The position numbers and the translations under genes were made by a program. From assembly GCF_018812025.1 (NCBI RefSeq), contig NC_063054.1, positions 6,312,582-6,376,581 on the forward strand: DNA of 64,000 bases. Reading direction: 5' to 3'. Position 1 is the stretch's first letter; each line of letters begins with the position of its first letter. This document shows, in pieces, positions 44,911 through 55,813 of this stretch. Source of the DNA: Megalobrama amblycephala. Lineage: Eukaryota > Chordata > Actinopteri > Cypriniformes > Xenocyprididae. The notes beneath the pieces were generated by a model. It saw only the letters and a list, made by a program, of their open reading frames with translations. It did no database searches and was not told the origin of the DNA.

Positions 44911-46841
44911 CTTCCAAGAATGAAACCCAATGCATTGTCTTGCTCTTTTGAAACCCAGAGCACCTTCTTGAAGTTCAAAGCTTGTTTGGGTCAAGTATGC
45001 TCATAACTCTTTGACTGTGTCATCTATGGGTCTATCACCCTTCCAGTGCAGTTTAGGCTACCAGCACCCCCTGTTTTTTTTTTTTTGTTTTTGTTTGTTT
45101 TTTGCATTTTTAATTAATCATAACTAACATTTCTTTTCCTTTCAGGCTTAACATCTGTATGCTTTTGAGAACTAAATGTACTTTAGCCAAAGTTAGTGTG
45201 TTGAAATAATGGAAGCATATGGATGGACATGGCTAGATGGCTATAAATATAATAAATCCATGATCTGAGTAACAAGCTGAAGTAATCTGTACTGTATTCA
45301 AAGGCAATGTCTAGAGGTCAGTGGAACACTGTCAACAGAAATGGAGTGTTCTCTTCCAAGCAATTTGATAAAGATTTTAAAAGATATAATAAAAAGCAGA
45401 AAATTGCTGAACTTGGAGAATCTCTGGGGTCTATGAAGATTTCATAAATGAGACATACAAAAACACATGCTGTGGGCTTGAGTGAAGTGTATACCACATC
45501 CTGTAAAGATGACAAATGTTGCATTATGTGTGTAGATGAACATGAGTTCTGAGGAATAGAAGCATTGTTGTGTGTAACTGACAAAAAAGAAGACATTTAG
45601 GAAATAAATGTCTAGCAAGGTAGAAATCTGATAAAAATGTATAATAAAAGAAATGTGTGTATTGCTTAAGCCATTGACGCAAATAGGAAATGCATTGACG
45701 CAAGTAAAAAAGGTGATAGACAAGTAACCTAGCAATTGACGCATGCAGGTAATATGTTATCGCAAGTAGAAACCACATGTGTGTGAATGAAAAGATAAAG
45801 TGCATCAAAAGATAATATAAAAACAGGGGCCTTTATAGCTCTAGGAGTAGAAGATGTGTATTTGCTGTATGTGTGATTTGCTGAAGGAAGAAAGAGCATA
45901 CAAGCAAGCGGAAGCCGACGCCAGACCACAACCCTCAGAAGATCAAAGAAGACACCTGATTTACTTAGAGAAAACATATACTGAATAGAGAAGAGGGTAA
46001 GCTTTAAAATGTAATTATTTATCTGGCCCATGGAACTTCCAGCTTAGCTGGCATAGAGATGGTGTATTTAGCTTTTGTCTTTGCAAGAAATAATAAAATG
46101 AGAATGAGGACTGCCCTCAAACTCTGATAGTATTGTCTCAGTCTGTTTATTGTTGTAGAGTGAGAATCCATGTGGGGTATCAGAAGTTGATTGTCTGAAA
46201 GATATCCCGATGGACTTCACAAAGTCAGTCAAGGTTGCCAACCAGTTGCAACAGAGTGGGCTGTGGGAGTGCATTAGCAGGCATAGCTGTCCTCTGAGGG
46301 CAAAGAGCCAGCTGTGGTGCACTGAACGGAAGGCTAACCCACCCCACCCAGGTAGGCTTGGTTGATATCTGAACCGTAGGCCTAGGAGGTGCGGTAGTGA
46401 TCAGAAGTAGACCCTGAGATAATATAATCTAACAAGAAAATACGCCTACCTGACTCTTCCTGAATCTATAAAGGTAAACCTTTTACAGGAGTTGAGTAAT
46501 ATGAATAGAGGAAGTGGCTCGTGACCAAGATAGTGTTATGTGGTCATGGTAGGAACCATCCAGGGGGTGACGCGGCACAACACAATGAATACCTGAACAC
46601 AATGAAACCACTGAACCAATGAGAATGTAACACAAATGAAAACAAAAGCACATGGCATGAACACAAGGGAAACAGGGGAATCAAATGACACATGAAAACA
46701 AAAATCCCAGCCTTACAACGCCCTAGGTTAACTTTAGTCAGGTGCGTAGGGGAAAACTACCACACATGTAAATTTATTGGACCCAAATTTATTGGACTGT
46801 TTTCCATCACTAAGGAGCTCAGCCCAGTGGCGGTTCAACTT
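44911..46841. other. No gene; possible LTR at ~45830-46180
   Basis: On the + strand, ATAATATAAAAACAGGGGCC (TATA-like, ~45815) is followed by AAATAATAAAATGAG (polyA-like, ~46087), then a U5-like segment ending GAGAATCCATG and a possible primer site TGGGGTATCAGAAG at about 46175. That is the order of an LTR plus leader. No partner LTR was found, so this is only a suggestion. A T-run lies at 45070-45110. Confidence 0.35.
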
Positions 46842-47232
46842 AAAGGGATAGTTCACCCAAAAATGAAAATTTGATGTTTATCTGCTTACCCCCAGGGCAT
46901 CCAAGATGTAGGTGACTTTGTTTCTTCAGTAGAACACAACCGTTGCAGTCTGTCAGTCGTATAATACATGTCAATGGTAACAAAATGTATGAGAGTAAAA
47001 AAAACATGCACAGACAAATCCAAATTAAACCCTGCAGCTCGTGACGACACATTGATGTCCTAAAACACGAAACGATTGATTTGTGAAAGAAACCGAACAG
47101 TATTTATATCATTTTTTAACCTCTAATACACCACTATGTCCAACTGCCTTGCGCATGTTGGTGAGGTCTGAAAACATGCTCTGATGACGGAAGTGATCTC
47201 TCGCGCCTATACTTCAATGAGTGCGAGACATC
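46842..47232 (+). mobile_element. TTAA-type element (TTAAAGGGATAGTTCACCC), truncated copy
   Basis: It matches 10638-11065 in order. It stops at CGAGACATCAG, in the middle of what is the palindrome in the other copy, and abuts a short LINE piece. Confidence 0.75.
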
Positions 47233-47255
47233 AGATGCCAAGGATGGTTCTATAG
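47233..47255 (-). pseudogene. Tail end of a LINE RT interrupted by the hAT-like element
   Basis: On the - strand this reads TATAGAACCATCCTTGGCATC, the YRTILGI-type motif that follows the AELQ...ALEMRC segment lying 9.9 kb away at 57153. See the 57145-57520 entry. Confidence 0.6.
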
Positions 47256-47274
47256 CAGTGTTTCTACCCCTGGT

Positions 47275-47570
47275 ACGGTGTCCATATTAGGACTTTTTCA
47301 CACCTCAGTCATACAACGAAAAGGAGTCATGCCTCAGACTAAAAGTCTTTCAGTCATCGGACAAAACGGCATCGCACCTCAGACTGAAAGGCTTCAGGTC
47401 TCAGGAAAAACGATGTCAGGTTTCAGGTCTCGTACAATTAGACATCGAACTAAACAGCCTCAGACCAAAAGGCTTCAGGCGAAACAGCCTCAGACCAAAA
47501 GGCATCAGATAAAACGGCCTCAGACTAAAAGGCATCAAACTCAAAGGCATCAGACGAAACTTACTTAGAA
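47275..47570 (+). repeat. Subterminal 15/30-bp repeats, left block
   Basis: Tandem half-units such as CCTCAGACCAAAAGG and CTTCAGGCGAAACAG alternate, giving a ~30-bp period. The block recurs inverted at 51990-52285. The 115-codon frame over it (QTKRHQ-type repeats) is only an artefact of the repeat. Confidence 0.85.
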
Positions 47571-47809
47571 AGAAGCGAATTGCCCCGCCTCAATGTGATG
47601 TCACGTGCACGCAGTTTTCTGTTAAATGTTACGGTCACTAACCTGTATAAAACATATCCCACTGAGATTATTTTGTAAATTTGTATTATTCACTAGTTTT
47701 ATTTGCATGTAGGCTATAAAAAGTTAGCAAAATAACACATTGCAACTAGCTTGCATTGAAACTATCGTGAACACATACGAAAATTAACCATGGTTAAAAG
47801 TGTGTTAAC

Positions 47810-47841
<32 letters not shown>

Positions 47842-47944
47842 GTCGGATTGATAGGCTATTTGTATAACAATAATTTTACTACAAATACCTTAAACTATGG
47901 TATAGCAAAACCATGGTTAATTTGTGGTTACCATGGTTAACTAC
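47571..47944. other. hAT-like element interior, MITE-like ACCATGGTTAA tract
   Basis: Contains a T-run at about 47816-47841 and repeated ACCATGGTTAA/TTAACCATGG words that continue after the gypsy insertion at 51373 onward (AATAACCATTTTG...AAACCCATGGTTCA). Confidence 0.55.
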
Positions 47945-48638
47945 TGTGACACTGTCCCATAAAATACATGTTTTACCGCTCTATTTATTACAATGATTTT
48001 ATGTATAATAGAGATTTAATTGGTTTACATGTGTTTTAGTCCATTTTATCCCTCTTACTTATTTTAATGTGTGTATGTCTTTAAATGTGTATAGGTCTGC
48101 CTATCATGTGACTGGTCACATGACAGGAATAAGGAAGTAAGCCAGCATAAAGGAGGCAGCATGGCAAACAAACAGGGTCACAAAACAAAGACCACAAGCT
48201 GGATTGAGGAGTTTCATTTTAGGGACTTACCTTTCCAGCAAACCACATCACTTTTCCATTGGATTATCACTTTCAGGACATTGTATATACACCAGTGGAC
48301 ACTTTCACATTGGAACATTATCAGCACTCTACTAGGACTCTTAAGGACTGTTTTATGGTATGGTGCCAATGGACTCCAAACTTTTAACAGCCTAAGTTTT
48401 TCTAGTTTTATTGTGTTGTTTTAAGTTCCATGTGGAAATTGTAAATACACTTTATTTATTCACTTCATTTCTGTTGTCTGTCTCATCTTTTTAAACACTC
48501 CAAACCTCTCACACAGTATAATCTGACCCCAATTTTAATCCATGTAAAATCGACCTATTGGGCCGATCGTTACATATGGTGGCCCGTACGGGGAACGTTT
48601 AAAGATTTTAAAAGCTGTGTTGAGAAGAGTGTTTTAAG

Positions 48639-48956
48639 ATGATGACAAACCAAGTTAATGCTGCTTCTTTTAATACATCTGCTGGTTTTAATGATGAACG
48701 GGTTTTACATCATTGTGATTGTGTACAGCTTTGTGCTGAGTTGGCTGCTCTTAAAAACATTGTTTTAAAACTGGAGAAGGATTTTAAAGACTCTGTTGAA
48801 AGTAATCTTAACCGTGAACTGTATTTTAGAGAGGCTGTGGATTTTAAATTTGAGAAAATGGAGGAATCTATAAAGGATGCCGTGGCGACACTAGAGAGAG
48901 AGGTCATCGACTGTTTTAAGAGGAGAGACAAAAAATGGGCGAAACAGCTGGAATAG
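48639..48956 (+). CDS. Gypsy-derivative ORF1, Gag-like coiled coil
   Basis: 105 codons starting 65 bp after the 5' LTR. After a short N-terminus with HHCDCVQLC, residues 30-100 are charged and heptad-like (LAALKNIVLKLEKDFKDSVE, FKFEKMEESIKDAVATLERE), predicting a coiled coil. Its position fits Gag, although no capsid homology or zinc knuckle (CCHC) was seen. The frame closes at 48956, so the rest of Gag is either lost or frameshifted. Whether it is expressed is unknown. Confidence 0.5.
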   Translation: MMTNQVNAASFNTSAGFNDERVLHHCDCVQLCAELAALKNIVLKLEKDFKDSVESNLNRELYFREAVDFKFEKMEESIKDAVATLEREVIDCFKRRDKKWAKQLE

Positions 48957-49007
48957 ACAAAGGATCCAGAAACCGCCATCTCCCCTCCCACTGCGACGAC
49001 CAGCCCA

Positions 49008-49847
49008 GTGCCTCCCACGTCGACCCCTGGCTTTCCTCCGACCAACAATCCCACTGCCTCAACAACTTCACGAACAGTCAACAGAGCAACCGATGGAGAA
49101 TTCTGTGCCACTGTTACAACTGGGCCAGACTTGGACACCATCTTCTCCATCCTCCCCTTCTCCAGAGAGCAGCTCACCAGCACACAGGGTGATGACGACA
49201 CTCTCCAGAGACTTTCCATCTCTCCCTCCACTCCACCGACCGACGGGATCGAAGTGCGGGACCACCAAGGCGTGCTGTACCATCAGATCCAGAAGGGGGG
49301 CGGCAACATAAAGATCCAGCTTGTCGTCCCCAAGGCCCTGATCCAGCAGACGGTGCAGCACTTCCATCGAAAGACCCCAGAGAGACACCATGGGCGACTG
49401 AAGACCCTCCTGAGGATCCTGGAGGTTGCCTGGTGGCCCACAATCCGCAGCGACACCTGGAGATTCGTCGGCGACTGCAAGTCATGTGGGGTGGAGATCA
49501 AGGAGTGTGCTGTCATCAACCCTAGCTGCAAACCACTTCACAGTCAACATCATCACCGTTCATCAGCTTCAACATCACACACCAAAGAGACCCACAAGCC
49601 GGATAGGAGGAAATGCCAGGGGGAGTGGCGTGCCAGGAAGGCCGGATGCTACAGGACCTTGGGAGGAATGGCGTCACCGACCCAAGGACATCCAGGCTGG
49701 TATCTGTTTCCACCTCTCTCTAGTGTTCCAATAGATTCCTCCGGCAGACTAGTGCCTCCGTGGGAGGGCCTAGTTTTACCTAATTTATTTCAAAGACATT
49801 TTAAGACACACATTCGAGAGGATACCCACTACCTGGACAATGGCTGA
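49008..49847 (+). pseudogene. Gypsy Pol remnant: integrase zinc-binding (H2C2) domain
   Basis: 279 open codons. Residues ~80-160 read VLYHQIQKGGGNIKIQLVVP, then PKALIQQTVQHFHRKTPERH, then RLKTLLRILEVAWWPTIRSD, then FVGDCKSCGVEIKE. This is the HHCC (His-His, then Cys-x2-Cys in CKSC) zinc finger at the start of gypsy integrases. The preceding ~75 residues are Thr/Ser/Pro-rich linker. The DDE catalytic core is absent and the following sequence loses similarity after residue ~165. Protease, RT and RNase H are deleted between ORF1 and this piece. Confidence 0.8.
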
Positions 49848-49859
49848 CAGTACCTTTTA

Positions 49860-50872
49860 ACCCTGTAAAGCCCACTGTTGCAGAATTACAAAATCACTTT
49901 CAACAATTTTTAAAAAAGGCTTGCAAATGTTTTTTTTCTCTCAAGACCACATTTACATAGTTAATGGGTTCTATTGTTTGTCCTCACAATGCTATTGGAT
50001 AGAATAAGTGTTTATAGGTCCGGTCATCTGGCCATGAAGTTACTCTACCTGCAGACTTCGCGTCAAGCTCATCTCCTTTTTTTACATGACTGGATTTGTC
50101 AAGATTCAAGTAAGTAAATTTCCTTACATATTTTTTTTTGTTTTGTTTATTACAATGTCTAGAACACGTATATATTTAGTTATTTTGGAAAACATTAATC
50201 AAATTTGATTTAGAGCTTGTTAAGTCCATGTTGTAATTCTACAACGTTGGGCCAGAGTGGTAGTCAAAATAGCCTGTGCTCCTACATGTTACATAAGGAC
50301 ACTGCACTTCTCACATGGTCACAAATTGAAATTTAAACTGTTAGATTTATTTATTGTACTTATAACTAAGTTCTAAATGTGCTTTTCTGTTAAATTTGTA
50401 CTTAGTTTAGACCATAATTAAACCCAGGAATAAACTGTATGTGGGATTTAAAACTCCATCATCCAGAGCAGTGAAACTCCCTGTATCTATGTAGTTTATT
50501 TGTTTTTTAACTTCTAAATGATCCAGAGATCTTTTTTTGAGTGTTGGCCAAGTAGCAGTTTATAGCATTAGGAGCTCTGAATGATTTTGGGGGGATGCCT
50601 TTTGCATTCTTCAGGGACAGGTGTGAATGGTCTTGAACAACCTGTAAGTGCTCTGGGGGGATGCATGTGTTCCTTTAGTATGATAAGTAGAGACCATAAT
50701 AGGCCAGCCAGACAATATTGTTTGAATGTAATAGTGGAATTTTGATGAGCATTTGCATTGAAATTATAATACTTTGATGGATAATACTTAGATCTCTACC
50801 CTTGACACATGGTCTACCACCCTGTATTCTTTCAGTTTATCTACTACAATATAATACCCATTTGTATTATTT
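49860..50872. other. Non-coding interior of the gypsy derivative
   Basis: It begins TTTTAACCCTGTAAAGCCCA, resembling a TTAA-type element start; TTCTACAACGTTGGGCC near 50237 may be part of an inverted partner. The right end was not resolved. No coding similarity was found. Confidence 0.35.
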
Positions 50873-51372
50873 CCATTTTATTCCTCTTACTTATTTTAAT
50901 GTGTGTATGTCTTTAAATGTGTATGGGTCTGCCTGAATAAGGAAGTAAGCCAGCATAAAGGAGGCAGCATGGCAAACAAACAGGGTCACCAAACAAAGAC
51001 CACAAGCTGGATTGAGGAGTTTCATTTTACGGACTTACCTATCCAGCAAACCACATCACTTTTCCATTGGATTATCACTTTCAGGACATTGTATATACAC
51101 CGGTGGACACTTTCACATTGGGACATTATCAGCACTCTACTAGGACTCTTAAGGACTGTTTTATGGTATGGTGCCAATGGACTCCAAATTTTTAACAGGC
51201 TAAGTTTTTCTAGTTTTATTGTGTTTTAAGTTCCATGTGGAAACTTTATTTATTCACTTCATTTCTGTTGTCTGTCTCATCTTTTTAAACACTCCAAACC
51301 TCTCACACAGTATAATCTGACCCCAATTTTAATCCATGTAAAATCGACCTATTGGGCCGATCGTTACACTAC

Positions 51373-52693
51373 AATAACCATTTTGTTTTATTTGTAGTAA
51401 ACCCATGGTTCATTTTTATAAGAGAGGTAAAAAAAATATTTCGAACTATTTAAATGCGTTGTTTTAAGTAGGCTACAGCTGCTTTGTGTACAGAGGTTAC
51501 TAAGGAAACGGTTTTATTTCTGCTGTTCCAGCGCCACCTACTGTCAGAGAGTCGATTAGGCAAGGCAATTTTATTTATTTAGCACATTTCACACACAATT
51601 CAAAGTGCTTTACATAAAAAGGAAACATACATAAAAATAAAAATGGAATGCATAAAAAATAACAATAAAAACAGAATACCACTATCTGGTTGGAAGAGTC
51701 ACATTTACATTTTCATTCAGCCCGCTGCTGTTTTTCTGCAGACCAATGTGAAAATCGGCATGTTCTTTTCTGTTCTTTTCTTTTCTTTTCTTATTCGCCA
51801 AGGGATTACATAAATAGCCTACATGAATACCATCAACAGATAGATTCTACATAATTAACATGCACGCATACCCCTTACATTAATTATGGGAATAGTAACA
51901 GTAAAGAAAAAGACAACTGAAGGACGACATATGATGGGATAAAAGCCAATAGAAAGTTAGGCTATACAAAAAAAAAAAGAAAAAAAAAAATGCCTTTTAG
52001 TCTGAGTCCGTTTCATCCGATGCCTTTTCGTCTGAAGCCTTTTGGTCGGAGGCTGTTTCGTCTGAAGCCTTTTTGTCTGAGGCTGTTTAGTTCGATGCCT
52101 AATTGTACGAGACCTGACACCTGACGTCGTTTTTCCTGAGACCTGAAGCCTTTCAGTCTGAGGCGCGATGCCGTTTTGTCCGATGACTGAAGCCTTTTAG
52201 TCTGAGGCATGACGCCTTTTTGTTGCATGACCGAGGTGTGAGGAAGTCCTAATATGAACACCGTACCCTGGGGGTACGTGAGGTGACAAAAGGGGGGTAC
52301 GCGAACAAAATGCGGAGTAGCCTAGTTAATTTAACTCTACCATACCTTAAAATAATATTAAAAGCATGTATTTCTAACTGACAAAATGCCGTAAATCCAT
52401 TACATTTAATCAAATTACCTCATGTTTTGCAGTCTAAAATGACTGCATCCACACAAGCAGCATGCATATGATAGAGTGCGTGCAGATTCTGCTGCCTTAA
52501 ATCGCGCGACAATGCACCTTTGTAAAAGTGGGGATTTAGCACTCGCATGAAGAACAAATATAGACACAGATAGTGGATTTATATCAATTTAAGACTCAAA
52601 CTTTCTTCGATACAAAAACATACCTTGTGTGAGTTCTTGTATTTAATGTTGATAACGAGGGAGAATGCAATTGTACCCAAATATCCACATGAT
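51373..52693. other. hAT-like element interior incl. inverted subterminal repeats (51990-52285)
   Basis: 51556-51660 holds a LINE-tail-like AATTTTATTTATTTAGCACA...CAAAGTGCTTTACATAAA segment. 51990-52285 is the inverted copy of the 15/30-bp repeat block at 47275-47570, ending CACCGTACCCTGGGGGTACG. The remainder is AT-rich and non-coding. Confidence 0.6.
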
Positions 52694-53319
52694 TATGGAA
52701 GCATATGTGTAGCAATATTCAATTTGAAATGTAATATGCAAAATGGCAATGCAATATGTAAAATGGCAATGCATTTCTGTGTTTAAATTTACATTTTCCA
52801 TTCCATATATGCAATGTTTGGAGCAAAATGATAATTCAAATTCAATAATAGAATTTACATTTGCCATTTCCTACACTACGTTTAACAAATCATTTAAACA
52901 TTTATTTTAATGCTTTATAAGTTGCAAAATTAAAATGAAAATGTATTAAAGAAATGATTATATATGTTTAACGCGGTCAAGCCAAAATTGTAGCAAAATT
53001 ATCATTTAAATGTTATTTTTCTTAATTGCATTTACACTCACAGTGCGATTGCATTTTCATTAAATGCCCCGCAATGAAGTAGCAAAATTCAATGTGGATT
53101 TGAAAATGCATTTCCAGCTTATCAAGTCCCCGCCCGCCCTGTCAATCACTTCATTAAGGCGGGGCCAGGTGTTGGAAACATGGCGGCAGCAGAGTTATGA
53201 AGAGCGAGGCATAAACTGGCAGATGATGCTGATCAAGAACAGAGAAATGTCAATGTTCCTGCAGATGATGCGCTTCTGTCGGTCATAGAACCAGTACGTT
53301 ATTAGAAGCATAGATATTT

Positions 53320-53544
53320 ATGGTTAGGCGTCTCGCAGTGAACGCGCCTGGTGCTCTTGAGGTGAGCGCGCTCGCGCAGCTCGAAGTGCTGAAACGGACG
53401 CTTCGAGTGAGCGGTGCTTTACATCAGGTTCCTTTACTCATAGAAATAATCTTAAACAAGATATCCGAGATTATTGCTTGCTCTATCAGGATGATGTCTG
53501 TTTTTCTCTTTTTATCGTTCTGGTTGTTTATGCATCATTTATAA
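53320..53544 (+). other. Open frame preserved in both inverted arms
   Basis: 74 codons, MVRRLAVNAPGALEVSALAQ, then LEVLKRTLRVSGALHQVPLL. The opposite arm (55854-56087, - strand) keeps an equivalent 77-codon frame differing at a few residues (G/D, R/Q, H/Q, I/M). No known domain. It may be an exon of the parental element, or open by chance because the arms are recent copies. Confidence 0.3.
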
Positions 53545-53586
53545 TAATAAAACTATAGTCCATCTGGATGCTAATGTGTTGTTTAT

Positions 53587-53611
53587 ATTAATAATAATAA
53601 TAATAATAATT
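53587..53611. repeat. (TAA)n microsatellite
   Basis: Eight or so AAT units; the mirror tract is at 55766-55812. Confidence 0.9.
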
Positions 53612-54072
53612 TCTATTCGAAAAAATAATGTTTAAACCTCTCTTTCACACACTAGAGAGCACCCCATCCAGCCCATCTCTAATGCTCCTAAAATTCACTC
53701 AGGTGATATCTTGTCTCTCTGGACAGCTACACAGAGTCATTCTTCTCGGTCTGAGCAATGAGTTTTTGTCTTTTTTTAAAATCTTTTTATTTTTTTTTTC
53801 TTCTATGGAAATTTCATTTTCAGGCATCATGCCACAAAATTCCAGTTCCAGCACACCCCAAAGGCACTACTGGATTTGTAAAACTGAATGTTTCAAGATG
53901 TTGGAAATACAACATTTGATAGAAAACACTATCAGTTAAAGGTCCCGTTTTTCGTGGTTTTTTGAAGCTTTGATTGTGTTTATAGTGTGCAATATAACAT
54001 GTTCATGTTTCGCGTGTAAAAAAACACAGTATTTTTCACATAATTTACTTATCTGTATACCGCTGTTTCCAC

Positions 54073-54735
54073 CATAGACAGTAAAAGAAATGGACACAGC
54101 GACCCCATTGGAACTCAATTGAGTCAAGTGAAGCCCATTTTTAGCGATTTTTAGCACTTCCGTTTCTGACGCGCAGACTCACACTAAGCTTGATGACGTC
54201 CGCAACCTGTCTGACAGATGTAAATCTTCTAGTAGCTGTGCGTGCAAACTGCCATCGTTAATCTTGCAGAGACGGCGAGCTTGAGCGGGGAGTTCTTTGG
54301 CGTGAGTGAGCAGGAGTAAGTATTCTGATTAATTATTTTGTATAGTATTTTAAAATGTAACGCCAGTACGCCATATTAAGATAATCTCCCCGATTGCCTG
54401 CGAGCTTCTCCTCCTGTCAGTACGGTAATTTCTCTACTGTGCGACAGAGAGTCGAGTGGTTATGACGCAATCGTTAGCTTATTTTTACAAAAACTGTTTC
54501 TACGGGGCCATAATGTAACATAGAAGGTAATGGAGCCCTTTATACATTGTCGTGTATCTTTGGAAATAAATAATGGACAAATGGAGTCTTTAAACGCCTC
54601 AGATGTAAAGTTATTCACTGTCAAAGTGACGCCAAAATGAATGGGAGTCAATGGGATGCTAACGCAAGTGAAGTTCTGCTACAAGATGGCAGCACGCGGC
54701 CGACTTCAACTTCCGGTCGACTTCCTTGGGCACTG
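54073..54735. mobile_element. 663-bp hAT-like element (TSD GTTTCCAC)
   Basis: A perfect 8-bp duplication GTTTCCAC at 54065-54072 and 54736-54743 flanks CATAGACAGTAAAAGAAATG...GACTTCCTTGGGCACTG. The terminal inverted repeat is weak. No frame. Target size fits hAT. Confidence 0.72.
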
Positions 54736-54894
54736 GTTTCCACTGTCATAAAAACGGGCTGATGACTTCCTTGTTCTATGAAGTCCCTCCTTCAGAAATA
54801 CGTAACGAGTTCTGATTGTGCCAGCGGTTCCTGTGTTGTGATTCAACAGCTCTGAGCGCACCTTGCCCGGAAAAGTCACGCCTCTTACCATAAC

Positions 54895-55089
54895 GTGGAG
54901 ATGCACGCGCTCAGTGTTATTGTAAACATGTCTTTAATTTTACCCTATCAATTTGAGCCGGAATCAGACCCGGTGATTGGACTGCGGGATGAAAATAACA
55001 GCGTTTCGACGACATGGCGACAAACACACTCTACAAACGCAACTCTTGTGTATTCCTGTGGGCGGAGGTTAGTCAAAAAACTGTTTTAG
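54895..55089 (+). other. Coding-like segment in the TTAA element (P2RX7_C-like start)
   Basis: A frame reading MSLILPYQFEPESDPVIGLR after an upstream methionine, then a donor-like GGAGGTTAGT at about 55066. The PYQFEPESDP motif recalls the N-terminus of the many fish transposon-linked proteins annotated as P2X7-receptor C-terminal-domain-like. That match is from memory only. Probably the first exon of the parental transposon's gene. Confidence 0.35.
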
Positions 55090-55765
55090 TGACGTCATTA
55101 AAGAAGGAAGTAGAGGGATGTAGTCCAAACTGGCCGTTGATGTAGGCGACTTCTGTTAAATAAAATATCTCGCTTGGCATTGAACTTTGAGCTTTAAAAT
55201 TTTACAGATTTTATTTATACTCTAACAACAACATTACACACTAACTAAAGTTTGAAACATGGGATCACGAAGAACAGGACCTTTAAAAATAAAAATCACA
55301 TCAATTACCACTTTTCCAGCATATGGCGGCAGAGGACCATTTATTGACTCATTTAAGACAGTTCCTGTAATATTTTTTTCATGTTTCGCTTTTGAATAAA
55401 TATTAAACATTATGAAATCAATCGGTTTAAAAATAAACGTTGTCAAGGTGATGTATGAAGTACTCACAAAGTCTCATGAAAAACAATAACTTTTCTTGAG
55501 CATGAATTACACAGAAAGTGCTCTCCCTTTATACTCACAGCAGCTGTCAGTCAGTGCAGCTCAAGATCAGTGAATTTGTTTTGATGAATGAAGTTTTCCA
55601 GCTAGTTTGTATTATTGCGGACATTCTAAAGAACGCTTCATGCATATGGTCCATTAAAGGGCCCAAACTGTGCTAAGAAAATATCCTCAACATCATCACC
55701 TGTTCACATGTGCTTTAGTGTGTGAAAGACTGGTTTAGACATGACCAGTTATTTTTGGGAATATA

Positions 55766-55777
55766 AATTATTATTAC

Positions 55778-55812
<35 letters not shown>
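55766..55812. repeat. (TTA)n microsatellite
   Basis: About 14 ATT units; mirror of 53587-53611. Confidence 0.92.

Positions 55813-55813
<1 letters not shown>

Larger units (their letters stand above)
47945..51368 (+). mobile_element. Gypsy-type LTR retrotransposon, deletion derivative (TSD CTAC)
   Basis: 5' LTR 47945-48574 (TGTGACACTG...GATCGTTACA); 3' LTR 50873-51368, shorter at its start, same end. CTAC flanks it at 47941-47944 and 51369-51372. Right after the 5' LTR lies TATGGTGGCCCGTACGGGGA, a candidate primer-binding site beginning TGG. The interior has a Gag-like ORF and only the zinc-binding part of integrase. About 1 kb (49860-50870) before the 3' LTR is non-coding. Confidence 0.85.
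53936..55286 (+). mobile_element. TTAA-type element (AGGTCCCGTTTTTCGTG termini)
   Basis: TTAA at 53936-53939 and 55283-55286. The left terminus AGGTCCCGTTTTTCGTG pairs with the right terminus on the - strand AGGTCCTGTTCTTCGTG. Without the nested hAT-like insert it is about 680 bp. It holds a short coding-like segment at 54930-55060. Kolobok- or piggyBac-type by target choice. Confidence 0.8.

Noticed and set aside
45830..46180. A second retroviral LTR
   Set aside because: TATA, polyA and primer-site-like words are in the right order, but there is no partner LTR or duplication, so it is mentioned only as a possibility.
47221..47568. 115-codon protein with QTKRHQ repeats
   Set aside because: The frame follows a 15/30-bp DNA repeat in the terminal region of a transposon; no conserved protein.
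48161..48424. MANKQGHKTKTTSWIEEFHF frame (also at 50903-51229) as a gene pair
   Set aside because: Both copies lie inside the two LTRs of one gypsy element, so the duplication is the LTR pair, not a gene family.
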